Of a stretch of DNA of 64,000 nucleotides, positions 53,201 to 60,841 are shown piece by piece; the first letter of the stretch is position 1; the number at the start of each line of letters is the position of its first letter. The DNA lies in assembly GCA_965229765.1 (NCBI GenBank), contig CBDDJT010000004.1, positions 310,001 to 374,000 on the forward strand, in the 5' to 3' direction. Made by a program: the position numbers and the translations under genes. The DNA comes from ASV31 sp965229765. Its GTDB lineage: Bacteria; Pseudomonadota; Alphaproteobacteria; Rhodobacterales; Rhodobacteraceae. The notes under the pieces were generated by a model. That model did not search any database and was not told the origin of the DNA. It worked only from the letters and a program-made list of their open reading frames with translations.

Positions 53201-53681
53201 GCCGCGACTTTGGCCGCGCGTTGATGAGTTCGGAAATCTGCCCCTGCCGCACCAGCGCCGGGCTGTGCGCCCCGGTCGAGGCATCGGCGAACAGCATCTG
53301 CACGTCTCGGGCGCGCACGTCCTTTGTGTTGACCTTGTAGGCCGACCCCGCGTCGCGGGTGATCCGCCGCACGATCTCCAGCCCGTCTGCATCGTTGAAG
53401 CTGGCGGGCGCCAGCCGCTCCGAATTGTCGATGATAAGCGCGACCTCGGCAAAGTTTCGCGCCGGGCGCGACGCGGCGCCCGCAAAGATCACGTCCTCCA
53501 TCCCGTCGCCACGCATCGCGGTGGGCCGGTTTTCGCCCATCACCCAGCGCAGCGCCTCCAGCAGGTTCGACTTGCCACAGCCATTCGGGCCCACGACCCC
53601 CGTAAGCCCGTCCCCGATCACCAGATCGGTCGGGTCCACGAAGCTCTTGAATCCATTGAGGCGTAGACGCTGAAAGCGCAC
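50226..53681 (-). CDS. smc: Chromosome segregation protein SMC
   Basis: 1151 residues from GTG 53681, which gives the family start VRFQRLRLNGFKSFVDPT. N-terminal Walker A is GPNGCGKSN (31-39). The first coiled coil runs from about 165 to 500, the hinge is about 510-640 (VIDLLRVAPGYEKALGAALGDDL), and the second coiled coil extends to about 970. The ABC signature LSGGEQTLTALAL and Walker B ICVLDEVDAPLDD close the head. With ScpAB it organises the chromosome. The coiled coils are very Ala/Glu/Arg-rich, as expected at this GC content. Confidence 0.96.
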   Translation of the reverse strand: MRFQRLRLNGFKSFVDPTDLVIGDGLTGVVGPNGCGKSNLLEALRWVMGENRPTAMRGDGMEDVIFAGAASRPARNFAEVALIIDNSERLAPASFNDADGLEIVRRITRDAGSAYKVNTKDVRARDVQMLFADASTGAHSPALVRQGQISELINARPKSRRRILEEAAGISGLYQRRHEAELKLRGAETNLLRVDDTIEALAAQLAQLARQARQAERYRAIGKELRHSEGLLLYRRWAEAEAARAAAEAALREALRAASEAERLARVSADSRAVREDALPPLREEAAIAGAVLQRLEVQRAGLDDEARRAEETLRALLARIGQLTHDRDREEALDRDAGETIARLEEEAERLRVEDAGHESALDVMGAAARESAKALQGHEDALGEKTEDVARLSARHQSAERLVRDLTRTAESSESEAARATRAMEASEAAMASADRAFADAGEELSIAAEAAEAAEAALVAADEARAAAQSREAEARAARSAAEGEANALRAEVAALARLVQRDTGEDGQVIDLLRVAPGYEKALGAALGDDLRAPEVGAGGRSGWALLPDYDTAPSLPDGAAPLAAHVTVPGVLARRVAQVGVVTPEDGPRLQSALRPGQRLVSQEGDLWRWDGFCAGAEDAPSAAALRLQQLNRLQELRQDLEEATARAEGAGKAHEVLTARLAETTEADRAARDARRAADARATEANRAQSRAEADRNIAAGKLESLRLAVDRHRDEATGARNRLADATTALESLEDLSEARAAAEAVRTKVETARQDMMARRAAFDELKRAGEARARRQAQIVKEIAGWRERLANASRRIAELSQRLDASEKERAEAEAVPGRIAADRAKLSEAIGAAETRRRAAEDALAAAETALRESVETERTAERDAGAAREARARAEARTEAATETVSQAAARIAEDLESTPEALLESLGVPPDDMPPADHIEADVNRLKRQRDALGAVNLRAEEDAREIQEEHDTLVTEKADLESAIAKLRSGIAGLNREGRERLLTAFEQVNGNFTTLFTHLFGGGEAKLVLVESDDPLEAGLEIMCQPPGKKLSTMSLLSGGEQTLTALALIFAVFLANPAPICVLDEVDAPLDDANVGRFCDLLDEMARRTNTRFLIITHHAVTMARMDRLFGVTMAELGVSQLVSVDLKKAEAMVA

Positions 53682-53854
53682 CGCGACTCTGCTCCGGTTG
53701 ACTCGGTTCTGGCGTGGCAGTCTCCGGTCCGTGCGCCGCAGAGTCAATCGGATGCGGCTGGATATGGCGTATATGACGGAGTTTTCCACAAGATATGGGA
53801 AATCGGCCAAGACCCGGCAAACCGCATACAGGCTGCGCATGGTCGCAATCGGGC

Positions 53855-53883
53855 TTGACCGCGGAACGTCCCTGCGTGCTAAC
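53855..53883 (+). promoter_or_regulatory. Promoter of the riboswitch-hupE transcript
   Basis: TTGACC (53855-53860), a 17-bp spacer and GCTAAC (53878-53883). The -35 is near-consensus and the -10 weak. The predicted start is near 53889-53890, where the aptamer's outer stem begins, which supports the call. Confidence 0.5.
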
Positions 53884-53887
53884 TGGC

Positions 53888-54082
53888 CCGGCATGGTTCC
53901 CCGCCGGGCGCGAAGTGCCCTGGGGATCAAAAGGGAATGCAGTAAGGGCTGATCCATTCCGGAAGCCCAAGGCTGAAGCCGCCCCCGCGACTGTATGCGG
54001 AGAGCCCCCACCAGATGCCACTGGGCCCAAGGCCCGGGAAGGCGGATGGGGGCCGCGACCCGCAAGCCAGGAGACCTGCCAT
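53888..54082 (+). promoter_or_regulatory. Cobalamin (B12) riboswitch
   Basis: All blocks of the adenosylcobalamin aptamer appear in order on the plus strand: GGCATGGTTCCC at the start, GGGAATGC near 53933, GCTGAAGCCGCCCCCGCGAC then TGTATGCGGAGAGCC (53972-54005), GCCACTGGG near 54017, CCGGGAAGGC near 54034, and the B12 box GCAAGCCAGGAGACCTGCC (54062-54080), whose end pairs with the first GGCATGG to close P1. It controls hupE, about 130 nt downstream, and possibly read-through into cobW. Confidence 0.93.
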
Positions 54083-54176
54083 GCACGGGCCCCCAGGGGT
54101 CCGGCCTGAACAACGGACGGGGTGTTCCGTGAAGGGTCAGTCTGGGCGCAAGCCCCGGCCAGCCTTCGACGCGACC

Positions 54177-54205
54177 CCCCTTTCAAACGGATGAACCGAA
54201 AGGGG
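54177..54205 (+). promoter_or_regulatory. SD-sequestering hairpin before hupE (riboswitch expression platform)
   Basis: CCCCTTTC (54177-54184) pairs perfectly with GAAAGGGG (54198-54205), an 8-bp stem with a 13-nt loop. The 3' arm contains the hupE Shine-Dalgarno AGGGG, six bases before ATG 54212. The stem would hide the ribosome site, as expected of a translational B12-riboswitch platform. Confidence 0.65.
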
Positions 54206-54211
54206 ACAGAC

Positions 54212-54859
54212 ATGAAACGACTTCTTGCCACCGCAGCCGCGGCCCTTGCCGCCGGACCCGCACTGGCCCACCACCCGCTGGGCGGCCTGCCGATGGAAAC
54301 CTTTGCGCACGGCCTTCTGTCCGGCATCGGCCATCCGGTGCTTGGCTTCGACCATCTCTTCTTCGTGCTGGCGATGGGCATTGCCGCGCTCTTCACCACG
54401 CGCCGCTACATGGCCCCCGCCGCCTATATCGCCGCGATGCTGGCGGGCTGCGCGCTGATGTATGCCGGTGTAGCCCTGCCCGCGGCCGAAACGGTCATCG
54501 CGCTGTCGCTTCTTGTCGTCGGCGGCGTGGTGCTGTCGGGCCGCGCCCTGACGCTGGCCCCCGCGCTGGCTCTCTTCGCGGTCTTCGGCGCCTTTCACGG
54601 CTCTGCCTTCGGCGGTTCGATCGCCGGGCAGGAAGGCGGCGCAGGCGCGGCCGTGCTGCTGGGCTACCTGATCGGCCTTGGCGCGGTGCAATACCTGATC
54701 GCGATCGCTGCCCAGTGGGTGGCCGAAAAGGTGCTTGGCGCCACCGAAGCCGCGGCGGTTCCCGCCCGCCTTGCCGGTGCGATGGTCGCAGGCGTCGGCG
54801 TCTTCCTGACGCTGGAAGCCGCGGAAGGCCCGATCCTGTCCACGCTCTTCGGCGTCTGA
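54212..54859 (+). CDS. hupE: HupE/UreJ family nickel/cobalt transporter
   Basis: 215 residues from ATG 54212. A signal-like N-terminal helix ends in GPALAHHPLGG. The family motif HPVLGFDHLFFVLAMG (the HPxxGxDH signature) is near 45-60, and FGAFHGSAFG holds a second conserved His. About six transmembrane helices. HupE proteins are secondary nickel or cobalt transporters; control by a B12 riboswitch and cobW downstream point to cobalt uptake for the cob genes. Confidence 0.9.
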   Translation: MKRLLATAAAALAAGPALAHHPLGGLPMETFAHGLLSGIGHPVLGFDHLFFVLAMGIAALFTTRRYMAPAAYIAAMLAGCALMYAGVALPAAETVIALSLLVVGGVVLSGRALTLAPALALFAVFGAFHGSAFGGSIAGQEGGAGAAVLLGYLIGLGAVQYLIAIAAQWVAEKVLGATEAAAVPARLAGAMVAGVGVFLTLEAAEGPILSTLFGV

Positions 54860-54877
54860 TCCAACGAGAACCCAGAC

Positions 54878-54906
54878 ACGGCCTCCCGCCCGCGGGGGGC
54901 CGTTTT
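54878..54906 (+). terminator. Rho-independent terminator between hupE and cobW
   Basis: A 10-bp stem (54878-54887 with 54894-54903, one G-T pair), a 6-nt loop and a TTTT run at 54903-54906. It lies 18 bp after the hupE stop and 24 bp before the cobW start. It should limit read-through, so cobW may have partly independent expression. Confidence 0.65.
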
Positions 54907-54929
54907 CCTGACAGCAACGAGGCAAACCC

Positions 54930-56003
54930 ATGGCTGGGAAGATCCCCGCGACGGTCGTGACCGGCTTTCTTGGCGCGGGCAAGACGACCCTGATCCGTCA
55001 CATGCTGGCCAACGCCAACGGCAAGCGCATCGCACTTGTCATCAACGAGTTCGGCGATCTCGGCGTGGACGGCGACATCCTGAAAGGATGCGGCGACGCC
55101 ACCTGCTCTGAAGACGACATCATGGAGCTGTCGAACGGCTGCATCTGCTGCACCGTGGCCGACGACTTCGTGCCGACTATGGAAAAGCTCCTGTCGCGCG
55201 AAACCCCGCCCGATCACATCGTGATCGAGACCTCGGGCCTTGCCCTGCCGCAGCCGCTGATCCGGGCCTTCAACTGGCCCGGCATCTCGACCCGCGTCAC
55301 GGTGGACGGCGTGGTGACCGTGGTCGACGGCCCCGCCGTGGCCGAGGGCCGGTTCGCCCATGACATCGCCGCCGTGGACGCCCAGCGCCGCGTCGACGAC
55401 AACCTCGATCACGAAACGCCCCTGTCGGAACTGTTCGAGGATCAACTCGCCTGCGCCGACATGATCGTGGTCAACAAGTCCGACCTGATGGGCGAGACGG
55501 ACAGCACCGCCCTGGCCGGCACGCTGGAAGCGCGCGCGCGCAAGGGCGTGCACGTCGTCCGCGCCGCGCACGGGGCTCTGCCCGTCGAGGTCCTGCTGGG
55601 CCAGGGAATCGGGGCCGAAAACGATCTGGAGGCCCGGAAAGAGGTGCACCATCACCATCACGATCATGACGACGATCATGACGACGACCACGATCATCAC
55701 CACCACGACCACGGGCACGACGAATTCGAAAGCTTCGTGGTCACCCGGCCCGAGATCACCGACCCCGCCGCCTTTGCCGCCCAGGTGGCAGAGGTCATCC
55801 GAGGCCACGACATCCTGCGCCTCAAGGGCTTTGCGGCGGTCTCGGGCAAGCCCATGCGCCTGACCCTTCAGGCCGTCGGTCCCCGTGTGGACAGCTATTT
55901 CGACCGGCCCATCGCCGCAGGCGAACCCCGCGAAACCCGGCTGGTCGTGATCGGACAGGCCGGACTCGACCGCGCCGCGATCACAGCCGCGCTGTCGGCA
56001 TGA
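54930..56003 (+). CDS. cobW: CobW, G3E-family GTPase metal chaperone
   Basis: 357 residues. Walker A GFLGAGKTT is at 12-20, the metal-binding CXCC motif GCICC at 70-74, and the G4-type NKSD is near 185. A His/Asp-rich loop (about 239-265) lies before the C-terminal CobW_C domain. CobW is proposed to load cobalt into the CobN chelatase. It overlaps the next gene's ATG by 4 bp, and cobN follows that gene, which fits this role. Confidence 0.95.
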   Translation: MAGKIPATVVTGFLGAGKTTLIRHMLANANGKRIALVINEFGDLGVDGDILKGCGDATCSEDDIMELSNGCICCTVADDFVPTMEKLLSRETPPDHIVIETSGLALPQPLIRAFNWPGISTRVTVDGVVTVVDGPAVAEGRFAHDIAAVDAQRRVDDNLDHETPLSELFEDQLACADMIVVNKSDLMGETDSTALAGTLEARARKGVHVVRAAHGALPVEVLLGQGIGAENDLEARKEVHHHHHDHDDDHDDDHDHHHHDHGHDEFESFVVTRPEITDPAAFAAQVAEVIRGHDILRLKGFAAVSGKPMRLTLQAVGPRVDSYFDRPIAAGEPRETRLVVIGQAGLDRAAITAALSA

Positions 56004-56455
56004 TCCCGGTCGGTCCCGGAGATCCGCGTGACCCCCAGGCGGCGGCCCTTCTGGCCGCCAGCCACGCCCTGATGCAAAGCCTGTTCCCGCCAGAGGACAA
56101 CTTCTTCCTGGACATCGACGCGCTCTGCGCCCCCGATATCCGGTTCTTCGTCGCCCGCGACGGCGACACGACGCTCGGCACTGGCGCGCTGGCGCTGCGC
56201 GACGGCTATGGCGAGGTCAAGTCGATGTTCGTGGCGCCCGAAGCGCGCGGCAAGGGCGTCGCCGCCGCCATCCTGTCGCGGATCGAGGACGAGGCCCGCA
56301 GCCTCGGCCTGCCAGAGCTGAAGCTCGAGACCGGCACGCTCCTGCATGACGCGCACCGGCTCTACCGGCGCCATGGCTTCGGGACCTGCGGTGCCTTTGG
56401 CGACTATCCCGCCGATGCCGGATCGTCGGTCTTCATGGAAAAGACCCTCGGCTGA
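56000..56455 (+). CDS. GNAT family N-acetyltransferase
   Basis: 151 residues. The acetyl-CoA loop is VAPEARGKGVAAAIL, followed by LGLPELKLETG and HRLYRRHGF, the usual GNAT motifs A and B. The target is unknown. It overlaps cobW by 4 bp and cobN by one base (TGATG), so it is built into the cobW-cobN operon although no acetylation is known in cobalamin synthesis. The rest of the operon suggests it could act on a small amine, but that is speculation. Confidence 0.88.
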   Translation: MIPVGPGDPRDPQAAALLAASHALMQSLFPPEDNFFLDIDALCAPDIRFFVARDGDTTLGTGALALRDGYGEVKSMFVAPEARGKGVAAAILSRIEDEARSLGLPELKLETGTLLHDAHRLYRRHGFGTCGAFGDYPADAGSSVFMEKTLG

Positions 56456-59400
56456 TGCATCTTCTCGCCGCGACACCCGGCGCCATCGACGACGGCACCG
56501 AACCGGTCGACCTGGGGCAGACCCCGGCCGATGTCGTCGTGATCTCGGCCGCGGACACCGAACTTGCCGCCCTGTCCGAGGCACGGGCCGAACTCGACGG
56601 CGCCCCGACCCTGCGACTGGCGAACCTGACCCATCTGAAACACCCGATGTCGGTGGACCTGCACCTCGACGCCTGCGCCAGCCGGTCCCGGCTGGTGATC
56701 GCACGGCTTCTTGGCGGCATGGGATACTGGCGCTACGGCGTCGAGCAGTATGCCTCGCGTCTCCGCGCCGCGGGGGTGCCCTTTGCCTTCCTGCCCGGCG
56801 ACGACAAGGAAGACGCCGACCTGCGGCGGCTCTCCACCATCCCCGATGCCGACTATGACGCGCTCTGGGCCTATCTCGTGGAAGGCGGGCCCGAGAATGC
56901 GACGAACTTCCTGCGCCATGCCGCCTGGATGCTGGCGCCCGGGGAAGGCCAGGCGCCGCCTTCGGCGCGCCCCCTCCTGCGGGCCGGCATCTACTGGCCC
57001 GGTTCGGGCATCGCCGATCTGGACACCGCCCGCGCCGCCTGGACCGCGGGCGCGCCGGTGGTGCCGCTCGTCTTCTACCGCGCGCTCGTGCAGGGGGCCG
57101 GGCTGAACCCGATCAACCGGCTGACCCGCGCGCTTCTGCGGCAGGGCCTGAACCCCCTGCCCGTCTTCGTCGCCTCGCTGAAGGACCCGGTCAGCGCCGC
57201 GACGCTGGACAGCCTCTTCGCCGCCGCGCCGCCCTCGGTGATCCTGAACGCCACCTCCTTTGCCGTCGGCTCTCCGCATGACGGCGACAGCGGCCCCGCC
57301 AACCCCCTCGCCGCGCCCTCCGCCAATGCCGCGCCCGTGTTCCAGGTGGTGCTGGCCGCCTCGTCCGAGGACGCCTGGGACACCGGCCTCGCCGGCCTCT
57401 CGGCGCGCGACATCGCGATGAACGTCGCCCTGCCAGAGGTCGATGGCCGCATCCTGTCCCGCGCCGTCAGCTTCAAGGGAGAGGCGTTCTTCGACGAGGC
57501 CACCCAATGCCCCATAGCCGCCTACCGCGCACGTGGCGACCGGATCGACTTTGTCGCGCAGCTGGCCGCCGCCTGGGCCCGCCTGCGCCACACGCCCCCC
57601 GCCGACCGGCGCGTCGCGCTGGTGCTGGCCAACTATCCCAACAAGGACGGAAGGCTCGCCAACGGCGTCGGCCTCGACACGCCCGCCGCGACCGTCGCGG
57701 CCCTGCGGGCGCTGGCCACGGACGGCTATCGGATAGACGACGCCCCAGCCGACAGCGCCGCCCTGATGGCCCGCCTCATGGCCGGGCCCACGAACTGGCT
57801 GGCCGACCGGGCCGACCGCGACGGCGGCGAAACCCTGCCGCTCGACACCTATCTGGACCACTACCGCACCCTTCCGTGGGAGGTCCGCGACCGGATAGAG
57901 GCCCGCTGGGGCCTGCCGCAGGACGATCCCTTCTTCTGTTCCCAAATACTCCCCGCGGAGCGAGCCGCCAAAGGCGGCTTCAAGCTCTCGGTCCACCGCT
58001 TCGGCCATGCCGTCGTCGGCCTGCAACCCGCCCGCGGCTACAACATCGACCCCACCGAGACCTACCATTCCCCCGATCTGATCCCGCCGCACAACTACCT
58101 CGCCTTCTACATCTGGCTGCGCCACGACTGGGGCGCGCAGGCGATCGTGCACATGGGCAAGCACGGCAATCTCGAATGGCTGCCCGGAAAGGCGCTGGCC
58201 CTGTCCGAGACCTGCCTGCCAGAGGCCGTGCTCGGCCCGGTGCCGCATGTCTACCCCTTCATCGTGAACGACCCCGGCGAAGGCACGCAGGCCAAGCGGC
58301 GCGCACAGGCGGTGATCGTCGATCACCTGACCCCGCCGCTGACGCGGGCGGAAACCTACGGCCCCCTGCGCGATCTCGAAGCGCTGGTCGATGAGTACTA
58401 CGAGGCCGCGGGCGTCGATCCCCGGCGCATCGCCCACCTGCGGCGCGAGATCCTGACCCTGACCGCCGCCACCGGGCTTGACGCCGATGTCGGCATGACC
58501 GGGCAGGACGAGGACACCGATCTTGCACGGCTCGACGCCTATCTCTGCGAGCTGAAAGAGGCCCAGATCCGCGACGGCCTGCATGTCTTCGGCCTGTCGC
58601 CAGAGGGGCACCTGGAACGCGACCTCGCCATCGCGCTCGCCCGCGCGCCGCGCGGCGACGGAAAGGGAGAGAACGCCTCGCTTCTGCGTGCCATGGCCAA
58701 GGACCTGAACCTCGGCTTCGATCCGCTCGATTGCGACATGGCCGCCCCGGCGATCCGGCAACCGGACGCCCTGCAAGACCTCTGCACCGATGCGTGGCGC
58801 AGCCAGGGCGATTCGGTCGAACGCCTCGAAGCGCTGGCCACACGGCTCCTGCGGGACGGTGGGCGGGGCGATGCGAAGCGAGCGCCCGCCCCCGGCCCGG
58901 CCACCGCCGCCGTGCTGGACCAGATAGAAAACCGCCTGCGCCCCGTGATCGCCGCCTGTGGTCCGGCCGAAACCGACGCGCTTCTCACCGCGCTCTCCGG
59001 CCGCTTCGTGCCGCCGGGCCCCTCGGGCGCGCCGACGCGCGGACGGCCCGACACCCTGCCCACGGGCCGCAACTTCTATTCCGTCGACAGCCGCGCGGTG
59101 CCCACGCCCAGCGCCTGGGCGCTGGGCTGGAAATCGGCGAACCTCCTGATCGAGACCCACCTGCAAACCCACGGCGACTGGCCCCGCACCATGCTCCTGA
59201 CCGCATGGGGCACGGCCAACATGCGCACCGGCGGCGACGACATCGCGCAGGCGCTGGCGCTGATGGGCGTCAAGCCCACATGGGATGCCGCCAACCGCCG
59301 GGTGACCGGCTTCGAGATCCTGCCGCAGGGCGTCCTTGGACGGCCCCGCGTCGACGTGACCCTTCGCGTCTCGGGCTTCTTCCGCGACGCCTTTCCCGAC

Positions 59401-60201
59401 CAGATCGCCCTTGTCGACAGTGCCGCGCGCGCCGTCATGGCGCTCGACGAACCCGAGGACCTGAACCCCGCCGCCGCGCGCGCCCGCAGCGAAGGCGCCG
59501 AAGGCCAGCACCGCGTCTTCGGCTCCAAGCCCGGCGCCTATGGCGCGGGTCTTCAGGCGCTCATCGACGAGCGCATCTGGAACGACACCGCCGATCTGGC
59601 CGACGCCTACCTCGAATGGGGCAGCTACGCCTATGGCAAAGGGGCAGTGGGCACGCCCGCCCGCGCCGCCTTCGAAACCCGCCTGTCGCAGACAGAGGCC
59701 ATCGTCCAGAACCAGGACAACCGCGAACACGACCTGCTGGACAGCGATGATTACTATCAGTTCGAGGGCGGTGCCGCCGCCGCCGTGCAGCACCTTCAGG
59801 GCGCGGCGCGGCCGATCTATCACAACGATCATTCCCGCCCCGAACGCCCCGTCATCCGCACGCTTGACGACGAGATCGGCCGCGTCGTGCGGTCACGCGT
59901 GGTGAACCCCAAGTGGATCGAGGGGGTAAAGCGGCACGGCTACAAGGGCGCCTTCGAGATCGCCGCAACGGTGGATTACCTGTTCGCCTTCGCGGCCACC
60001 ACGGGGGCGGTGCGCAATCACCACTTCGACCTCGTCCACACGGCCTTTCTTGAAGACGAGGCCACGCGGGACTTTCTGGCAGAAGCGAACGCCCCGGCAC
60101 TGAAAGAGATCGCCGAACGCCTGCGCGAGGCGATGGACCGTGGCCTCTGGTCGCCCCGCTCGAACTCGGCACGGGCCCTGCTGGACGATCTGGCGGGCTA
60201 G
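56455..60201 (+). CDS. cobN: Cobaltochelatase subunit CobN
   Basis: 1248 residues, family-typical length. It is the large subunit of the ATP-dependent cobaltochelatase CobNST that puts Co into hydrogenobyrinate a,c-diamide. Strong CobN blocks are QPARGYNIDPTETYHSPDLIPPHNYLAFYIWL, HMGKHGNLEWLPGKA, FVPPGPSGAPTRGRPDTLPTGRNFYSVD and PRMLLTAWGTANMRTGGDD, ending with EQ-type helices. Two in-frame inserts look non-family: about residues 497-508 (CSQILPAERAAKGG) and about 802-812 (GGRGDAKRAPA), both coinciding with repeat-like DNA. cobS and cobT are not in the window. Confidence 0.96.
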   Translation: MHLLAATPGAIDDGTEPVDLGQTPADVVVISAADTELAALSEARAELDGAPTLRLANLTHLKHPMSVDLHLDACASRSRLVIARLLGGMGYWRYGVEQYASRLRAAGVPFAFLPGDDKEDADLRRLSTIPDADYDALWAYLVEGGPENATNFLRHAAWMLAPGEGQAPPSARPLLRAGIYWPGSGIADLDTARAAWTAGAPVVPLVFYRALVQGAGLNPINRLTRALLRQGLNPLPVFVASLKDPVSAATLDSLFAAAPPSVILNATSFAVGSPHDGDSGPANPLAAPSANAAPVFQVVLAASSEDAWDTGLAGLSARDIAMNVALPEVDGRILSRAVSFKGEAFFDEATQCPIAAYRARGDRIDFVAQLAAAWARLRHTPPADRRVALVLANYPNKDGRLANGVGLDTPAATVAALRALATDGYRIDDAPADSAALMARLMAGPTNWLADRADRDGGETLPLDTYLDHYRTLPWEVRDRIEARWGLPQDDPFFCSQILPAERAAKGGFKLSVHRFGHAVVGLQPARGYNIDPTETYHSPDLIPPHNYLAFYIWLRHDWGAQAIVHMGKHGNLEWLPGKALALSETCLPEAVLGPVPHVYPFIVNDPGEGTQAKRRAQAVIVDHLTPPLTRAETYGPLRDLEALVDEYYEAAGVDPRRIAHLRREILTLTAATGLDADVGMTGQDEDTDLARLDAYLCELKEAQIRDGLHVFGLSPEGHLERDLAIALARAPRGDGKGENASLLRAMAKDLNLGFDPLDCDMAAPAIRQPDALQDLCTDAWRSQGDSVERLEALATRLLRDGGRGDAKRAPAPGPATAAVLDQIENRLRPVIAACGPAETDALLTALSGRFVPPGPSGAPTRGRPDTLPTGRNFYSVDSRAVPTPSAWALGWKSANLLIETHLQTHGDWPRTMLLTAWGTANMRTGGDDIAQALALMGVKPTWDAANRRVTGFEILPQGVLGRPRVDVTLRVSGFFRDAFPDQIALVDSAARAVMALDEPEDLNPAAARARSEGAEGQHRVFGSKPGAYGAGLQALIDERIWNDTADLADAYLEWGSYAYGKGAVGTPARAAFETRLSQTEAIVQNQDNREHDLLDSDDYYQFEGGAAAAVQHLQGAARPIYHNDHSRPERPVIRTLDDEIGRVVRSRVVNPKWIEGVKRHGYKGAFEIAATVDYLFAFAATTGAVRNHHFDLVHTAFLEDEATRDFLAEANAPALKEIAERLREAMDRGLWSPRSNSARALLDDLAG
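57931..57978 (+). repeat. Short dispersed repeat, copy 2, in frame inside cobN
   Basis: Bases 57931-57952 match the intergenic copy at 14335-14356 in 19 of 22 positions. The segment continues into GCCGCC-AAA-GGCGGC (57964-57978), a small perfect hairpin. It encodes FFCSQILPAERAAKGG, with a rare ATA codon, between family-conserved DDPF and FKLSVHRFG. It reads as a repeat element that was inserted or expanded in frame. Confidence 0.55.
58861..58891 (+). repeat. Inverted-repeat insert in the cobN linker
   Basis: Arms GGGCGGG (58861-58867) and CCCGCCC (58885-58891) flank a 17-nt centre with GCGATGCGAAGCGAG. It encodes GRGDAKRAPAP in a variable linker before a conserved CobN block. It has the look of a second short dispersed repeat, but no other copy was found in the window. 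Confidence 0.35.
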
Positions 60202-60280
60202 GGCATAGGCCACCCTGACGACGTCACCGACAAGGGCACAGCCCCCGCGCGGCCACCCGCGCACGGGTCGACGGAAGGGC

Positions 60281-60304
60281 CACGGGCTTTGCGTAAAGCC
60301 CGTG
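60281..60304. terminator. Bidirectional hairpin terminator after cobN
   Basis: Perfect 10-bp stem (60281-60290 with 60295-60304) with a GCGT loop. The arms end in TTT and AAA next to the loop. It is placed between cobN (+, stop 60201) and the convergent lipoprotein gene (-, stop 60320). Confidence 0.6.
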
Positions 60305-60319
60305 CGCCGGGCCCGAAGG

Positions 60320-60748
60320 TCACTCGATCAAGCAGTCGGTCAACACCTGTTCCGGCCGCCGCCCGGACCGGTCCGCATCCGCGATCACGCAGGCGATCTG
60401 CGCCGGGTCTGGCGCGCGCAGCGGGGCGGTGCCGGGCGTTCCCTCGCAATCGAGCGCTGCCGTCACGATCGCCTGGTCACCCTCCAGCGAGCGGGGCTTC
60501 AGCGGGCATCCCGTTGCCAGAACGATGGCGATGGCCCCGCGCATCACCATCGGCGCCCGGGCAACGCGCATGTCCATGTTCAGCCGATGCGCCTCGGCCT
60601 TCGTGGCGGTGAAATCGACGCGAAACCGGGCCCCGTCGACCGAAACCTCCCGCGAAAGATGCCCGGCCCGCATCATTGCGGGGCTGGGCGTGGTGCAGGC
60701 GGCCAGCAGGATCAGGCCGCAAACGGACAGGGCAAGGCGTGGTTCCAT
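60320..60748 (-). CDS. Putative lipoprotein, function unknown
   Basis: 142 residues from ATG 60748. The signal ends in lipobox LLAAC (Cys19). The mature part has two further Cys pairs (near GCPLKP and ALDCEG, then QIACVI and TDCLIE), which could be disulfides. I recognise no family. It is divergent from the membrane-protein gene at 60873, with the FNR/SqrR-type promoter between them. Confidence 0.65.
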   Translation of the reverse strand: MEPRLALSVCGLILLAACTTPSPAMMRAGHLSREVSVDGARFRVDFTATKAEAHRLNMDMRVARAPMVMRGAIAIVLATGCPLKPRSLEGDQAIVTAALDCEGTPGTAPLRAPDPAQIACVIADADRSGRRPEQVLTDCLIE

Positions 60749-60799
60749 GCCGGTGTCGTCTCGAAAAACGGTTAACGAACCCTGAATCCCGAAGGCCGT

Positions 60800-60813
60800 T
60801 TGACGCAGATCAA
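60800..60813 (+). promoter_or_regulatory. FNR/FnrL-type site
   Basis: TTGAC-GCAG-ATCAA, one base from the FNR consensus TTGAT-N4-ATCAA. Its centre (60806.5) is 41.5 bp before the predicted start at 60848, the class-II activator position. Confidence 0.65.
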
Positions 60814-60835
60814 GTGAAGTGCGGGGTTCTCCCAT

Positions 60836-60841
60836 TATATT
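60836..60841 (+). promoter_or_regulatory. -10 element of the 60873 gene
   Basis: TATATT fits the -10 consensus (TATAAT) in five of six. It sits where a class-II FNR site at 60800-60813 would need it, with start near 60848. No good -35 is present, as expected for an activator-dependent promoter. Confidence 0.5.

Noticed and set aside
50226..54113. SMC reading frame extended upstream through the riboswitch region
   Set aside because: Residues before GTG 53681 are not SMC-like and overlap the B12 aptamer on the other strand.
55640..55720. Repeated GATCATGACGAC-like motif in cobW as a tandem repeat or regulatory site
   Set aside because: It is just His and Asp codons of the metal-binding loop in the CobW frame. 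The similar run at 42300-42370 is the CbiX tail.
56404..59832. 1142-codon minus-strand ORF opposite cobN
   Set aside because: Gly/Val/Arg-rich shadow of a GC-rich gene, without a family resemblance. CobN on the plus strand has many conserved blocks.
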